27,271 nt of DNA. Source: Chara braunii. Its lineage: Eukaryota > Streptophyta > Charophyceae > Charales > Characeae. Location: contig BFEA01000499.1 of NCBI GenBank assembly GCA_003427395.1, positions 600,412 through 627,682 of the forward strand, in the 5' to 3' direction. The notes below the pieces were generated by a model that worked only from the letters and a program-made list of their open reading frames with translations, did no database searches and was not told the DNA's origin. The position numbers and the translations under genes are program-made. Positions 7,391 to 16,782 of the stretch are shown piece by piece. How positions within the stretch are numbered: position 1 is the first letter of the stretch; the number at the start of each line of letters is the position of its first letter.

Positions 7391-8235
7391 GGGGCTTGGC
7401 GGGTACGACCACATAATTTGGACTGCCTGGGGAGGCAGCGCGGGTTCGGAGGAAGGCCGTTTGGCCTTTGGCAGTATAGCGGGGCACTGGCCCGGTCAGA
7501 GCCCTTCGGGACAACCGTAAAAATTGGAGCGAAACGGAGGAAATTAGCCTGGCCCCCGCGTGAGAGCCACCGGTATAAATTGTCGGGGGGGTCCGGCAAC
7601 CGATTGTTTGTTTTTGGGTGCTTGAGCATTGTCGGACCACGCAAAACCGGAAGGGCTGATCGCAACAGTACTGTGGGACTACCGCGGCTGAGTAGAGCGG
7701 GGCCGGGGACGGGCGTGAGTGAGAACGAAGGAGAGTGAGGGAATGGGAGTGAACGTGGACGCGGGTTTGTGTCGGGTGCATGCCGAGGAAGGAGGGACGT
7801 TGTGGTAAGGGGAGTAAGAGGCAGCAGGGCAGCACAACGGGGGCAGCGGAATAGCACAGTGACAGGCGAGGCGGAGCTGCCAGAGTAGTCGGGGAGCGCA
7901 GGTAGGAGGGAAGAACCCAGATGGGTTAGAGCACCAGGTACAATCGCAAATGGAGATGGCAGACTGGAGGGCATGTAGCACGTCCGACTCTTAGCAGAAT
8001 CGGGCAAACGGGAAGCAACATCAGTCGGGGGATGGCGGTGCAGTGGGGTGGCGCAGCGAAAGGAAAGGCGGAGCAGTCAGAGCAGCCGCTGGGCAGGAGA
8101 GTAGTGAAAAGGAGGAATGAACATGGCGGGGCCCTGCGCCAGGGGCATTCAGGAAGAAGAATGGTGGGAAGGTAAGGCGAGCGCAGCAAAAGAGAGCCGA
8201 TTCTTCGAGATTCTATGGTTTCGGGTGAAGGGAGA
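7391..8235. other. G-rich non-coding stretch
   Basis: Strong G/A bias on plus with weak internal repetition (GGCGGAGCNG near 7868 and 8068). Long minus-strand open frames (7215-7835, 7348-8007) have biased Pro/Ser/Leu composition and no recognisable motif. Confidence 0.4.
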
Positions 8236-8241
8236 GTCGAT

Positions 8242-8410
8242 CCTGGGGTTTTGGCCCTGGGCGAATCTAGCGGTATAGTTAGTTTCGATAGAAGGTCGGC
8301 GGATTAGGAATTAGGAAGAAAAAAAGGTCCGGGGGCTATGGCGGAGGAGAGGAAAACGGGAAGAAAAGATCGAAAGACCACTCGATTCTTGGTGGAATCG
8401 AGTAGGGGAG
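8242..8410. repeat. Diverged repeat unit A with stem-loops
   Basis: CCTGGGG (8242-8248) and CCCTGGG (8255-8261) around TTTTGG, followed by GCGAATC, an AGTTAGTT segment, GCTATGGCGGAGGAG and a second inverted pair, TCGATTC / GAATCGA. Homologous to unit B at 8661-8833. Confidence 0.65.
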
Positions 8411-8544
8411 GTGTCAAAGTTGGGATTTGAGGGTGGGGTGAGTTCGATTTTGTTGGTAGTTCGAGTGGTTAGTGAGTGTAAAAGGAGGTTAGTAGGAAAG
8501 AGCGTGCATGGTGGTGTCGGGGAGAGCTGCAGTGGAGTGAATAA

Positions 8545-8590
8545 TTTTGAATGAACCTAGACGCGATTTCGCGCTAGGTGCATTCGAAAA
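8545..8590. repeat. Long near-perfect hairpin (~20 bp stem)
   Basis: TTTTGAATG, AACCTAG and CGCGA on the left pair with TCGCG, CTAGGT and CATTCGAAAA on the right, with single-base bulges and a 2-nt loop. Confidence 0.75.
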
Positions 8591-8660
8591 CGAACGAACA
8601 GGGGACGGGAGTGAGAACCGTAGAGCTCGCTCGTTTCCCAACAAAAACGGGCGGGTGAGG

Positions 8661-8940
8661 ATGTGATCCCGGGGTTTTGACCCCGGGCGAACCGAATAGT
8701 GAGGTTAGTTCTAGTAATGAGTTAGTAGAATTAGAGCCAGTAGAGAGCTCTACCGCGCGAGCTATGGCGATGGAGGGGAAGAAGAGGGGAGGGAAGATCG
8801 GTTAGATCGGTCGTTTCTCGACCGTGTTTGATGAACAAAGAAGTGAATCCGGGGTTTTGATAGTGGGCGACCCCGTTTCTGAAGTTAGATTCGAATGGAA
8901 GTTAGTAGAACTACAGTTAGTAGAAGGGGGGGAAAGAGTT
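8661..8940. repeat. Diverged repeat units B and C with stem-loops
   Basis: Unit B (8661-8833): perfect CCCGGGG / CCCCGGG around TTTTGA (8668-8687), then GCGAACC, AGTTAGTAGAA, GAGCTATGGCGATGGAG and a second hairpin, GGTCG / CGACC. Unit C (8844-8940): the same ATCCGGGGTTTTGA start, a decayed 3' arm and a matching GAAGTTAGTAGAA segment. Confidence 0.7.
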
Positions 8941-8962
8941 AGTAAAGTGTCTACGCACCTAG

Positions 8963-9072
8963 CCGCTTCTAGCGGACAGATTCATTAGATCATGTATATC
9001 CCACTGGGATAAGTACTGGCCGCGCGGATAGAGACTTACCTGTTATCTGGCGCGTTGCGGGTAATGTCCCGC
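8963..9072. repeat. Three compact perfect hairpins in 110 bp
   Basis: CCGCT-TCT-AGCGG (8963-8975), TATCCC-ACT-GGGATA (8997-9011) and GCGGG-TAATGT-CCCGC (9057-9072). Confidence 0.75.
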
Positions 9073-9780
9073 TAGCACCCACATGTAGGATCGAGGTGGC
9101 GGTGGTACGAGCCAAGGTTGTAGTTGGGTTATGCCATGCTAGTCGCGGGCGTCGGAGGTGCGCGGGGGTGTGAGAGAGAGGGAGAGAGAGGACAGGTAAG
9201 GAAGAGAGACTAGAAGACAGAAGTACTTACCTTGGGGAACCGACAGTGCAAGGTCCGACCAGGGAGGCGAGCCAGTCGTGTGCTGTTTTGCTCCATATTG
9301 GGTGTGTAGATGCCATCGTGCCCCGCTGCCTAGATCTCGTTTGATCTGCATACGGCTCTCTGCATGGTGGTACGCTCATTGTGCCGTGTGACTGTGTAGT
9401 GGGTGTTTTCGTACCCCTTCGGTGTGTCACTACCGTGCAGCTTGCTCGGTTGGGAGGAACAACGTGAACCCAACCTGGAGAGAGTACAGACCGTAGTTTC
9501 GTGAGCGCTGCACAGTAAGTAACTGTGTGCGGCTTACCTGGAGCGGCCGTCGGTAGGGAAGGACCCAGCAATGGGCTCAGATTGTTTTGCTTACCCGGTA
9601 GTGGGGTGATTGTCTGTGTTTGATGGCCAGCTAGTTATGTAGTGGCTGGGGACAGCCCCCTCGAAAGTCCGTTGTCATGTGCTCCGTCGGTAGTTTTGGT
9701 CGAGTTCCTACTACAGCGGATGCTGTATTTACTGTGGGGTGATGTACTGTTGGTGCTACGACTGCTGACCACTGTGTACA
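9073..9780. other. Non-coding stretch with several donor-like motifs
   Basis: Minus-strand donor-like sequences of CAGGTAAG type (plus-strand CTTACCTG or close) occur at about 9034, 9225, 9533 and 9591, and a plus-strand CAGGTAAG at about 9193. None borders a recognisable coding exon. GA-rich at 9174-9215. Confidence 0.4.
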
Positions 9781-10110
9781 GTTGCGGGCCTGCTGCTGCA
9801 GACTGCGGGCGTACCACTGCTGGCTACGGCCGGCAGCTGTGCCTTACTACTTGCTGCTGCTGGCTGCGGTGTACGGCTGTTGACCACTGTGGGCTGGGTC
9901 CGGGCTGCGGCAGCGGTTATTGACAGCGACGGACTGCTGCGGCGTGCCGTGCACGAGTTACAGGCTATTAGGGTCGCTGCACGCTCCTGCCTACCGCTAC
10001 GTGGTGTGCACGGCTGCTGCATCTGCGGCTTGAGCACAAACTGCGGCGTGCAGGTTGCTGTTGCAGGGTACTGCAACTGCGTACGGACTGCTGTTGCTGG
10101 TTGCTGCATA
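9781..10110. repeat. CTG/GCTGC-rich degenerate repeat tract
   Basis: Dense, irregular repetition of CTGCTG, GGCTGCGG and GTACGGCTG motifs. Frames are open on both strands because of it (Cys/Leu-rich on plus, Gln/Thr/Ala-rich on minus). No family recognised. Confidence 0.55.
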
Positions 10111-10826
10111 TTGCTTCGGGCCATTATCGAATTTTTACAGGCTGTTGTGCGGCCACAGTTGGGCAGAAGGTGAGGTAATGAGGCTCAGGGAGGTGATCAG
10201 GCCGGACGAGTAGGGGGTTAGTGCAGCGATTTGGGAGGTCATCACGAGGTTGACTTCAGTGGTTTGACTTCAGTCTTTGGCCAAGCGGCTATGTGTTTGG
10301 CTGCCATTGCGGGGCCCTCAGGCGCTGACGATATCAAGGCCCTCTCCTTGCGAGTCTGAGAGCACCCCTCTTGTATCTGAGAGTCTCAAAACTATCTCTA
10401 CCTGCCTTTCTTACTCTAAGTCTGGTCTATCTGGTTCTGAGAGGAAGGTGGCAGGCGAGATCGCAACCAGTAATCCCTACCAAGGCCTCTGTGGGAGGTT
10501 GCCCCACTGATTGCGGGAGCTCTGCCGGAGCTCAGGAGGAGTTCTGGGGGCAGGGAACTCAAAGGTAACCTTTGCTTTTCCTTATAAACCCAGTATAACC
10601 CCTACCTATACACCTCCCTATGTATTGATTGATTGAGCTGTATGCAACGCTTACTTTGACTTTTGGATTGACTTTCAGGACACAAATCAGACCAACTAAA
10701 GGAATGAAGGTATAACGGCAGTTTCAGTTTCTTTGATTGCCTGAAAGCAGATTGTCACAAGGGGTTGCATCAGGGGAAAGGTTGGAAGGAAGGCAGTTTT
10801 GCTTGCAATTGAACGGGTCTTATAGG
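10111..10826. other. Non-coding stretch
   Basis: Contains a doubled TTGACTTCAGT near 10249-10274. Open frames at 10277-10568 lack motifs. No gene was recognised. Confidence 0.4.
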
Positions 10827-11657
10827 GTCAAGCATTGTTTCTAAGATGAATGACCTGACTGCTATGTTTTGTTTTGTTTTCTGAAGGACCAAACATCGTT
10901 TCTAAGATGAATGGCTTGGTTGCTGTGTTTCTTTAATTGTGTCAGGCATTGTTTCTAAGATGAATGGTCTGGCTACTTATTTCTGAGAGGTATTGTTTGC
11001 TTGACTTTAAGGGTCAGACATTGTTTCTAAGTTGAATGGTCTGGCCGCTGTTTTACTTGGGTGGTTTCTGAACAGTCTCTGGGTTAGACCCAGGGTACTC
11101 TGTTTTTTTTGTGTGTGCTGAAATAGGGAGAACTGAGCATTGTTTCTACGATGAATGACTCATCTCTCCTTGATTGTTTTTATTCTGAGGGAGGATTCAG
11201 GGCCAGAGGACTAGACATTGTTTCTAAGATGAATGGTCTAAGTCTGAGGCCTTAGGACCATAATAAGAACGAAGGAATAGGATTCTCTATAATGTTGTAT
11301 ATATATGTATTCATATACAAACAAGGTTAGGCAGGCATTGTTTCTAAGATGAATGACCTGACTATAGTCTTATCATAAACAAAGAGGGTATAATTAAGAG
11401 TTATAATTGAAGGTAACCTGGGCAGGCTGGGCATTGTTTGTAAGATGAATGGCCAAACCCTATGCCCTCCTCTTGAAGACTAATGTGCAGAAAGGTATAT
11501 ATAACTTGGCTATTTTAAACAGTTCAGAACGACTAAGAATGGTTTCTAAGATGAATGGCTTAGTCACATGCCCAATGAAGAGCAAAGTAGTTTTGCAACA
11601 TGTTCGTGTATAATTAAGGCAGAGGGATGACATTGTTTCTAAGACGAATGACCAGCC
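10827..11657. repeat. Array of ten hairpins with conserved core and varying stems
   Basis: A 20-nt core, consensus CATTGTTTCTAAGATGAATG, occurs ten times in one orientation, starting near 10833, 10894, 10947, 11019, 11138, 11216, 11336, 11432, 11538 and 11631 (spacing 53-120 bp). CATT and AATG at the core ends can pair, leaving GTTTCTAAGATG as a 12-nt loop. In most copies the flanks add a stem whose sequence differs between copies: GTCA/TGAC, ACCAA/TTGGT, CAG/CTG, TCAG/CTGG, TGAG/CTCA, GACTAG/CTAAGTC (bulged), CAGG/CCTG, TGG/CCA and GACTAAG/CTTAGTC. The tenth copy pairs weakly. Sequence between copies is mostly unrelated; the first four also share GCTGTGTTT-like text downstream. A possible degenerate eleventh core is at 11919-11932. 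Function unknown. It could be a structured non-coding RNA, an intronic array, or a family of palindromic insertions. Confidence 0.85.
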
Positions 11658-11754
11658 TCAATGCCCTATGTAAGCTGGGTATAAAGGGTTAAATCATTGA
11701 AAGACTATGAACTATTGTTTGCCTAAGGTGATTTGGGTTAGTGAGGGTACTTAC

Positions 11755-11913
11755 CTTTGTGGTTTGGCCTGCATGTGGTTGAGTGATGTCTCTACTTAGT
11801 CTTAGTTTTAGTTTGACAGGTAGTTTCTTTAGTTGATCGCCACGTGCTAGAGCAATAGGAGTTAGTTTCAATTCCTGCATTTTCTGAGCTAAATTTATTT
11901 TACTTAGATCCAT
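11755..11913 (-). CDS. Candidate first coding exon, unknown protein (partial)
   Basis: On the minus strand an ATG at 11913 opens exactly 53 codons that end at a textbook donor, AAAG|GTAAGT (11754-11749). The peptide starts MDLSKINLAQKMQELK, ends HAGQTTK, and is Lys/Leu-rich with an amphipathic, possibly helical, first half. The open frame continues only 21 codons into the presumed intron. I do not recognise a family. If real, the gene reads leftward and its intron would contain the ten-hairpin array on the opposite strand. The match of ATG, phase-0 end and consensus donor is suggestive, but a frame this short can arise by chance. Confidence 0.3.
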
Positions 11914-11970
11914 TCTCGCATTTTCTAAGATCTTTTGTTATCCTTGGCTTTGTATCAATTTTGGTAAGTT

Positions 11971-12260
11971 ACTTTCTTTACGGGAAGCGCTGCCGAATTT
12001 TCTGCAAATCCAAGGAGTTAGTCAACTTTTGACTTTTCAAAGTTCAGCTTGTCTAAAGTTCATATATGGCGTAGTAAAAATCTGGGAATTTTCCTTTTCT
12101 AAAGGGAGTGCTGCCCAAATTTTTGCTAATTCAGGGAGTTAGGCAAAAGTGGACTTTGGAAAGTCGAAGACTATTTTTGTTTTCATATCCAGGCTGATAT
12201 AAATTCAGAAAAGACACTTTTCCTACGGGAAGCGATGACGAAATTTTCTTAGTTTAAAGA
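11971..12260. repeat. Diverged tandem repeat, ~120-bp unit, about 2.5 copies
   Basis: Units start near 11971, 12089 and 12215. Each opens with CTTT..TACGGGAAGCGCTGCCG or a close variant, then AATTTTCTGC, and units 1 and 2 continue with GGAGTTAG(T/G)CAA and an internal palindrome (GACTTTTCAAAGTTC versus GACTTTGGAAAGTC). Unit 3 is truncated. Confidence 0.75.
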
Positions 12261-12330
12261 AGATAAATTATATTTTGATAGGTGGTGATTCTGGCGAGCC
12301 ACCCTGTATAGGGGCGACTTTGTCAAGGTC

Positions 12331-12360
12331 TACCTTTGCTTTGGGCACTGCTTGGTAGAC
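12331..12360. repeat. 7-bp inverted repeat
   Basis: GTCTACC and GGTAGAC flank about 16 nt. It lies between the tandem repeat and the hairpin pair at 12510. Confidence 0.5.
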
Positions 12361-12509
12361 TTAGGCTTAGTTAATTAGGACGATTTGAGTGAGATCGTGA
12401 TATGGGGATTATTCTCTATGAACTTTTAGATTTAGCCGTGGTCATTGACCTGTCTTGTGTTAAAGGTCCTCTTGATCGATTGATTCAGGATTTGGGCTAG
12501 TTTCAGCTT

Positions 12510-12548
12510 GATCCTACAAGGATCGTTTTCTGTTATCACTGATAACAG
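12510..12548. repeat. Two adjacent perfect hairpins with 3-nt loops
   Basis: GATCCT-ACA-AGGATC (12510-12524) and CTGTTATC-ACT-GATAACAG (12530-12548), five bases apart. Confidence 0.8.
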
Positions 12549-13160
12549 GTGGGTTGCCGATTCGTCTGTTTACGATTCAACTCCAATTCACTCCTGCCAC
12601 TCAACCTAAAGGCTTTAGCCTTGTGATTGAACTATTTTGTTGTGTTTTCACCCGGACTTTATTGAATGGCCATCCAACAAAAGGACTGAGTATTTATTTA
12701 AGAGTTGCACGAGTGAGGCTTGTATGGCTAAAGCGAGGGGTATGAGTGCAAGGAATCGTTGAAGTTGACCCCGTGTAGTGCGTGGACTTCTGGATGAATC
12801 TTTGATGTGATTGCATGTATGATTGTGGTTCGGCTCCTGGATGTGATTGTCTGCGATTACATACATATATGGCTGAGAGGAGCCCCACTGTGACTGTGAG
12901 AAGTGATCGTCTTATGTAAATAAGCCTCGTATGTATATACCTATATGTGCTTTGGGTATGCGCGCGACTTACTGAGACCGTGCGCAAGGGTTAGCCAAAT
13001 TATGGCTGAGAGACAAGGGAGACCCCCTGTTATCCTTTGCTTTTTATTATTTTTATAGTTGGACGTTGTAGTCCGTGGCAGCCATCAAAGTCAAACCCCT
13101 TGACCTATGCCCAGACCCGGAGTAGGACTTACCCCCAGGGCCACAAGAAACGACTGCCAC
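12549..13160. other. Non-coding stretch
   Basis: A TATGGCTGAGAG motif occurs twice (about 12868 and 13003), each followed by a GGAGNCCC segment. No gene was recognised. Confidence 0.4.
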
Positions 13161-13321
13161 CACAGGTATGGACCTGTGTACCACCCGCTCTGCACAGAGT
13201 GCAGAAGAGGGTGTGTGGTCTTCAACCGCGCATGGCGGTTGTCCGGCGGTGAGAGATTAACCCTCAAGGCGCATGTCAGCTGACACTTGAGTGTCGAATG
13301 CGACCCTCGAGATTAACGAGG
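13161..13321. repeat. Run of five consecutive hairpins
   Basis: CACAGGT-ATGG-ACCTGTG (13161-13178). TCTGCAC-AGA-GTGCAGA (13189-13205), extended by CACCC / GGGTG (13182-13213). CAACCGC-GCATG-GCGGTTG (13223-13241). CTCAAG / CTTGAG around the palindrome TGTCAGCTGACA (13263-13291). CCTCG-AGATTAA-CGAGG (13305-13321). Almost all of this 160-nt segment can be base-paired. Confidence 0.75.
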
Positions 13322-13675
13322 ACCTCATGATTATGGGCACTACATAGTACGTCATCATTGCGACTGCTTGCGTACATTGGCATTGCTAGTCGATATGAGT
13401 GGGCCCTGCGTCCGCGCGGTTTTCTACTAAGCCTCGCGAGGGACGCCCATTTGACTTTCGCATCAAAAAGTTATGGGTTGGTTACCGAGGGGCTAGGAGC
13501 GTGTCGCGTTGTTTGTGTTGTGTCGTGTTGTATGTGCATGTGTTTGCGTTTTATTTTTGCGTTCGTAAAGTGGTGTGCGCGTGGTGTGTGGGATGCGTCA
13601 TAGTCGACCGACGACGGGCCACGCTTGGGATCCCATCCCCCCCAAGATGTCGGTTCGCGTGCAGGCTCGATAGAG
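13322..13675. other. Non-coding stretch
   Basis: GT-rich at 13500-13590. Plus-strand open frames here have no recognisable motif. Confidence 0.4.
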
Positions 13676-13919
13676 GCGGTTTACCGCGCATACCCCTCTG
13701 CTACAGCGAACGAGAAACGCCCTCGGCTGGTCCACCTCTGCGATTGCAACTGAGTAGCTTTCGTACTGTTGTGCCTCGCGTAGGCCCTATCCTGTCGTAC
13801 GGGCTCGCGAGAGGTATGGCTGGTGCACTCGACCGGAGCGGCCCAAGGAAGCTCCATTTGTGTGTTCGCGACGAGGTTGGTCCAACTCCTGCGTGACGCG
13901 GCCGCACTCCCACGTGCGG
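13676..13919. repeat. Further compact hairpins
   Basis: GCGGT-TT-ACCGC (13676-13687) and CCGCAC-TCCCAC-GTGCGG (13902-13919), with an imperfect palindrome GAGGTTGGTCCAACTC near 13873. Confidence 0.6.
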
Positions 13920-14045
13920 TGCCGGACCGATGCGTTCGATAACGGTCATTAGCCAAAAAATCCGTAGCAGTGCATCATACAATTTTCATAATTATTCCCC
14001 GAACAAAAACACAACGATGCAATGGTTAAGGCTCATGCCCGAACC

Positions 14046-14140
14046 TCATTTTCACTTGTGACGGGGACGGCCAGACCCTCGGAAAAAAACTTATTTTCAC
14101 CTATGACGGTGATGGTCAGACCCTCGGGAAGAGATTGTGC
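14046..14140. repeat. 45-bp tandem duplication
   Basis: TTTTCACTTGTGACGGGGA (from 14049) and TTTTCACCTATGACGGTGA (from 14094), each followed by GGCCAGACCCTCGG or GGTCAGACCCTCGG. Confidence 0.8.
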
Positions 14141-14437
14141 CTACTTTGATATTTTGTGCTCAAAATATTTGATAAAAACATATGCAAAGATAAAAAAAAA
14201 ATTACATATGAATACATTTTAATTGTTAGTAAGGCGTTTAAAAATGTCATGCATTTCGATGAGAAAAAAACGATATGAAAAGGTGTTACACTATAGTAGG
14301 GGGCTATACCCTTCCCTCTTTAGGACCCCTTCTCCGCCTCAACAGTTTAATTTAAGTTTATGTTCGCAATGAAGAGTTATTATGTTCAAGTATTTTTTTT
14401 GTCCTGATCTATTTTTTTACCTCTCTTTCTCTCTTAG
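14141..14437. other. AT-rich non-coding stretch
   Basis: A/T-rich with A-runs. No coding signal. Confidence 0.5.
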
Positions 14438-14438
<1 letters not shown>

Positions 14439-14476
<38 letters not shown>

Positions 14477-14568
14477 CACNNNNNNNNNNNNNNNNNNNNN
14501 NNNNNNNNNNNNNNNNNNNNNNNNNNNNNNNNNNNNNNNNNNNNNNNNNNNNNNNNNNNNNNNNNNNN

Positions 14569-14616
<48 letters not shown>
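14439..14616. repeat. (CA)n microsatellite interrupted by an assembly gap
   Basis: CA repeats on both sides of 89 Ns (14480-14568). The apparent open frames through it are artefacts. Confidence 0.95.
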
Positions 14617-14618
<2 letters not shown>

Positions 14619-15560
14619 TGTGGACATACTTTGAACCTGTGCTCGTTAAACCACCACTTCCTAGTGTTGTTTAACGAACTAATTCTTCCTTCGCATGCCT
14701 AGCCCACCGAATGAAAACGATGCAAGTCTATTTGTACCAACGAGAACAAAAATAATGTTCTTGCGGTTCAAACATAATTGTGTTTAGTAATGTTTACCAT
14801 CAATACAAAATATAAAAAAATTGTATAATCATATATGTCGTATGGATTTGTTGGTGCAATTGCATTCGCTTTCACATAGGCATTTAACAAGGAAGAAACA
14901 TAATGGTGAATTGAATAATTAAGCGGGCAAGGGAGCCATAATATTGTGGCACGTCATTTGGCAAGGGGATTATTATTTAGAAAGTAAAAAGGTACGAAGC
15001 ACAATATGGAAGGGGGCGAAACCTCTCTCATACTACAACAATGCCTTCTCATGTCATTTTCTTTGCCAAAAGGATTAATTAAAAAAAAAAAACACAAACA
15101 ACACAAGCTATAAAAGTTAGGAGATAGGAGGAGTACATGTCATAGTAAAATTTTCTCATACAATCTTCCTTTGTTAGAACATATAATACGTATCAATTCG
15201 TAAAACACACAAAAAACACTTTAAATACGCAGGTATACCCTAGTTCCTTCTATGGCTAACTTACCTACTTCCTTCCTTGCAAGTATACCTCAAATTGAAT
15301 ACATACGATCATAGAACATTTTCTTATGACATCTCTCTTTCACAACAGATACAAATTAAACAGAAAAAACACATAATGTGAAATAAAACAATTTAGGGAG
15401 GAGGAATGAACATCAATTGTGATAGGCAATGAGCAAAGCATGTATCATCAGTTACATCTCTCACAACTACTATGAAAACCCTTGATAAAAAATTATGAAA
15501 ACCTCCAATGCAACCATGACAAATCCACCATATACCAAACACGCATATAAGTTCGAGACA
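14617..15560. other. AT-rich non-coding stretch
   Basis: Nearly 1 kb of AT-rich sequence with no motif, ORF or structured repeat that I can support. Confidence 0.5.
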
Positions 15561-16782
15561 CAAGGTCTTGACACACCCTACTGGGCCCTATTTTCAGCAC
15601 AGTCGTCCACCCTACGTGAAGGCGGGCTCAACCAAGGCCTACAGGCCTTATTTCGGGTCACCACGCAACTGGGGAAATTCAGTTAGTTGTGCAACGCGAC
15701 TTGGTTGAGAGCGCCCAGGCCCAGGCTGCCCTTATTGAATGTAACTAAGGCACGACCTGGGCCAGAAACGCAATTCGGACCGAACACAGGGCGAAGGCAC
15801 TTGGGGTCGAGTAACCATCTCAGGGCCTGGGCCTGTCTCGTTTGGACTGGGCTCAACCTCTCTGGGCCTACCGAAAGTTTTTTGGCAGTGGCCCAGCGCG
15901 CAGCTAGGCTGCACGCAAGCAGGAAGGCCAATTCCATTTCGGAGTGTGCTTGCTCATGCATTCGGCGTTCAGACACTGGCTGCATGCTGCGCAAGCGCTG
16001 GTGCGCTAACGTTGTCCAGTGCTCACGCGCTCACGGGCGAGCTGGAAAGAGCTCGCAGCCATAGCTGAAATGCGCTGCTGTGAGTTGGGGAACGAGGTTG
16101 TGAGTGATACGAGAGACACACCTGATGCTTGAAGCGTACAGCATTGGCCGAGATCTGCTCGTACTTCGGGGAGCTGTTGACGTCACCAACGACATTGTAG
16201 ATAGGCTAAATAGGATCTGCCATTTGTAGTCTGGGCGCCGAGCGCCAGATAGGATGTAGATATAGGTTCTTTGTTGATGATGATGATGAGAATACTCTAA
16301 CATTGTCACTCATGACCTTTTGCTGTACTATTATTTGGTGGGACTCGTGATGCAATTTTGCTTTTGGTTCGAGGTCACAACTATCTGGTCTCTTGTGTAT
16401 GATGCTGCTTGGTTTCTGAAGTTCGCTATCGCTCATTTTCCTTGCAGAAGTGACATAAGTATAATAATTTTTTTTTAAGAAACTAAATTAAATAATCGTG
16501 GGAGGGGGAAGGGTGTTAAGGGGGAGGGCTAATATTTTTCCACTAGCTCAACATTTTTTATTTCATCTCCCTTTGGTGACATGCATTGCTATCAAACCCC
16601 TTATTGTTAGTTAAATCTTATTCATAGATAAGAGAACCACAAAATATATAACATATATTAAAAAAAACATGATAGTAAATTTAATAGTTTTAGAGGGGAA
16701 CGCAAGCTTCCTCCTCTATGGCCTAATTTTTTTCTCATCTCAACTTTTTTTGTCATAATATTCATGTATGCAGGGTCACCAG
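15561..16782. other. Mixed non-coding stretch rich in GGCCCAGG words
   Basis: 15600-16050 is enriched in CTGGGCC and CCCAGGCC words, like 25960-26500, so both may be pieces of one dispersed element. TCTGGGCGC and GCGCCAGA form a hairpin at 16230-16249 with a CGA loop. 16440-16760 is AT-rich. No protein was recognised. Confidence 0.4.

Noticed and set aside
7215-8007. 206- and 219-residue minus-strand open frames as genes
   Set aside because: Overlapping frames in GC-rich sequence, biased Pro/Ser/Leu content, no motif; one starts beside a TA microsatellite.
10827-11657. Ten-copy array as CRISPR or box C/D snoRNA cluster
   Set aside because: Spacing is irregular (53-120 bp) and this is eukaryotic DNA, so not CRISPR. 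GATGAAT and CTGA-like words are not placed as C and D boxes with terminal stems across all copies.
14382-14702. Thr/His repeat open frame through (CA)n
   Set aside because: A microsatellite and an 89-N gap; not a protein.
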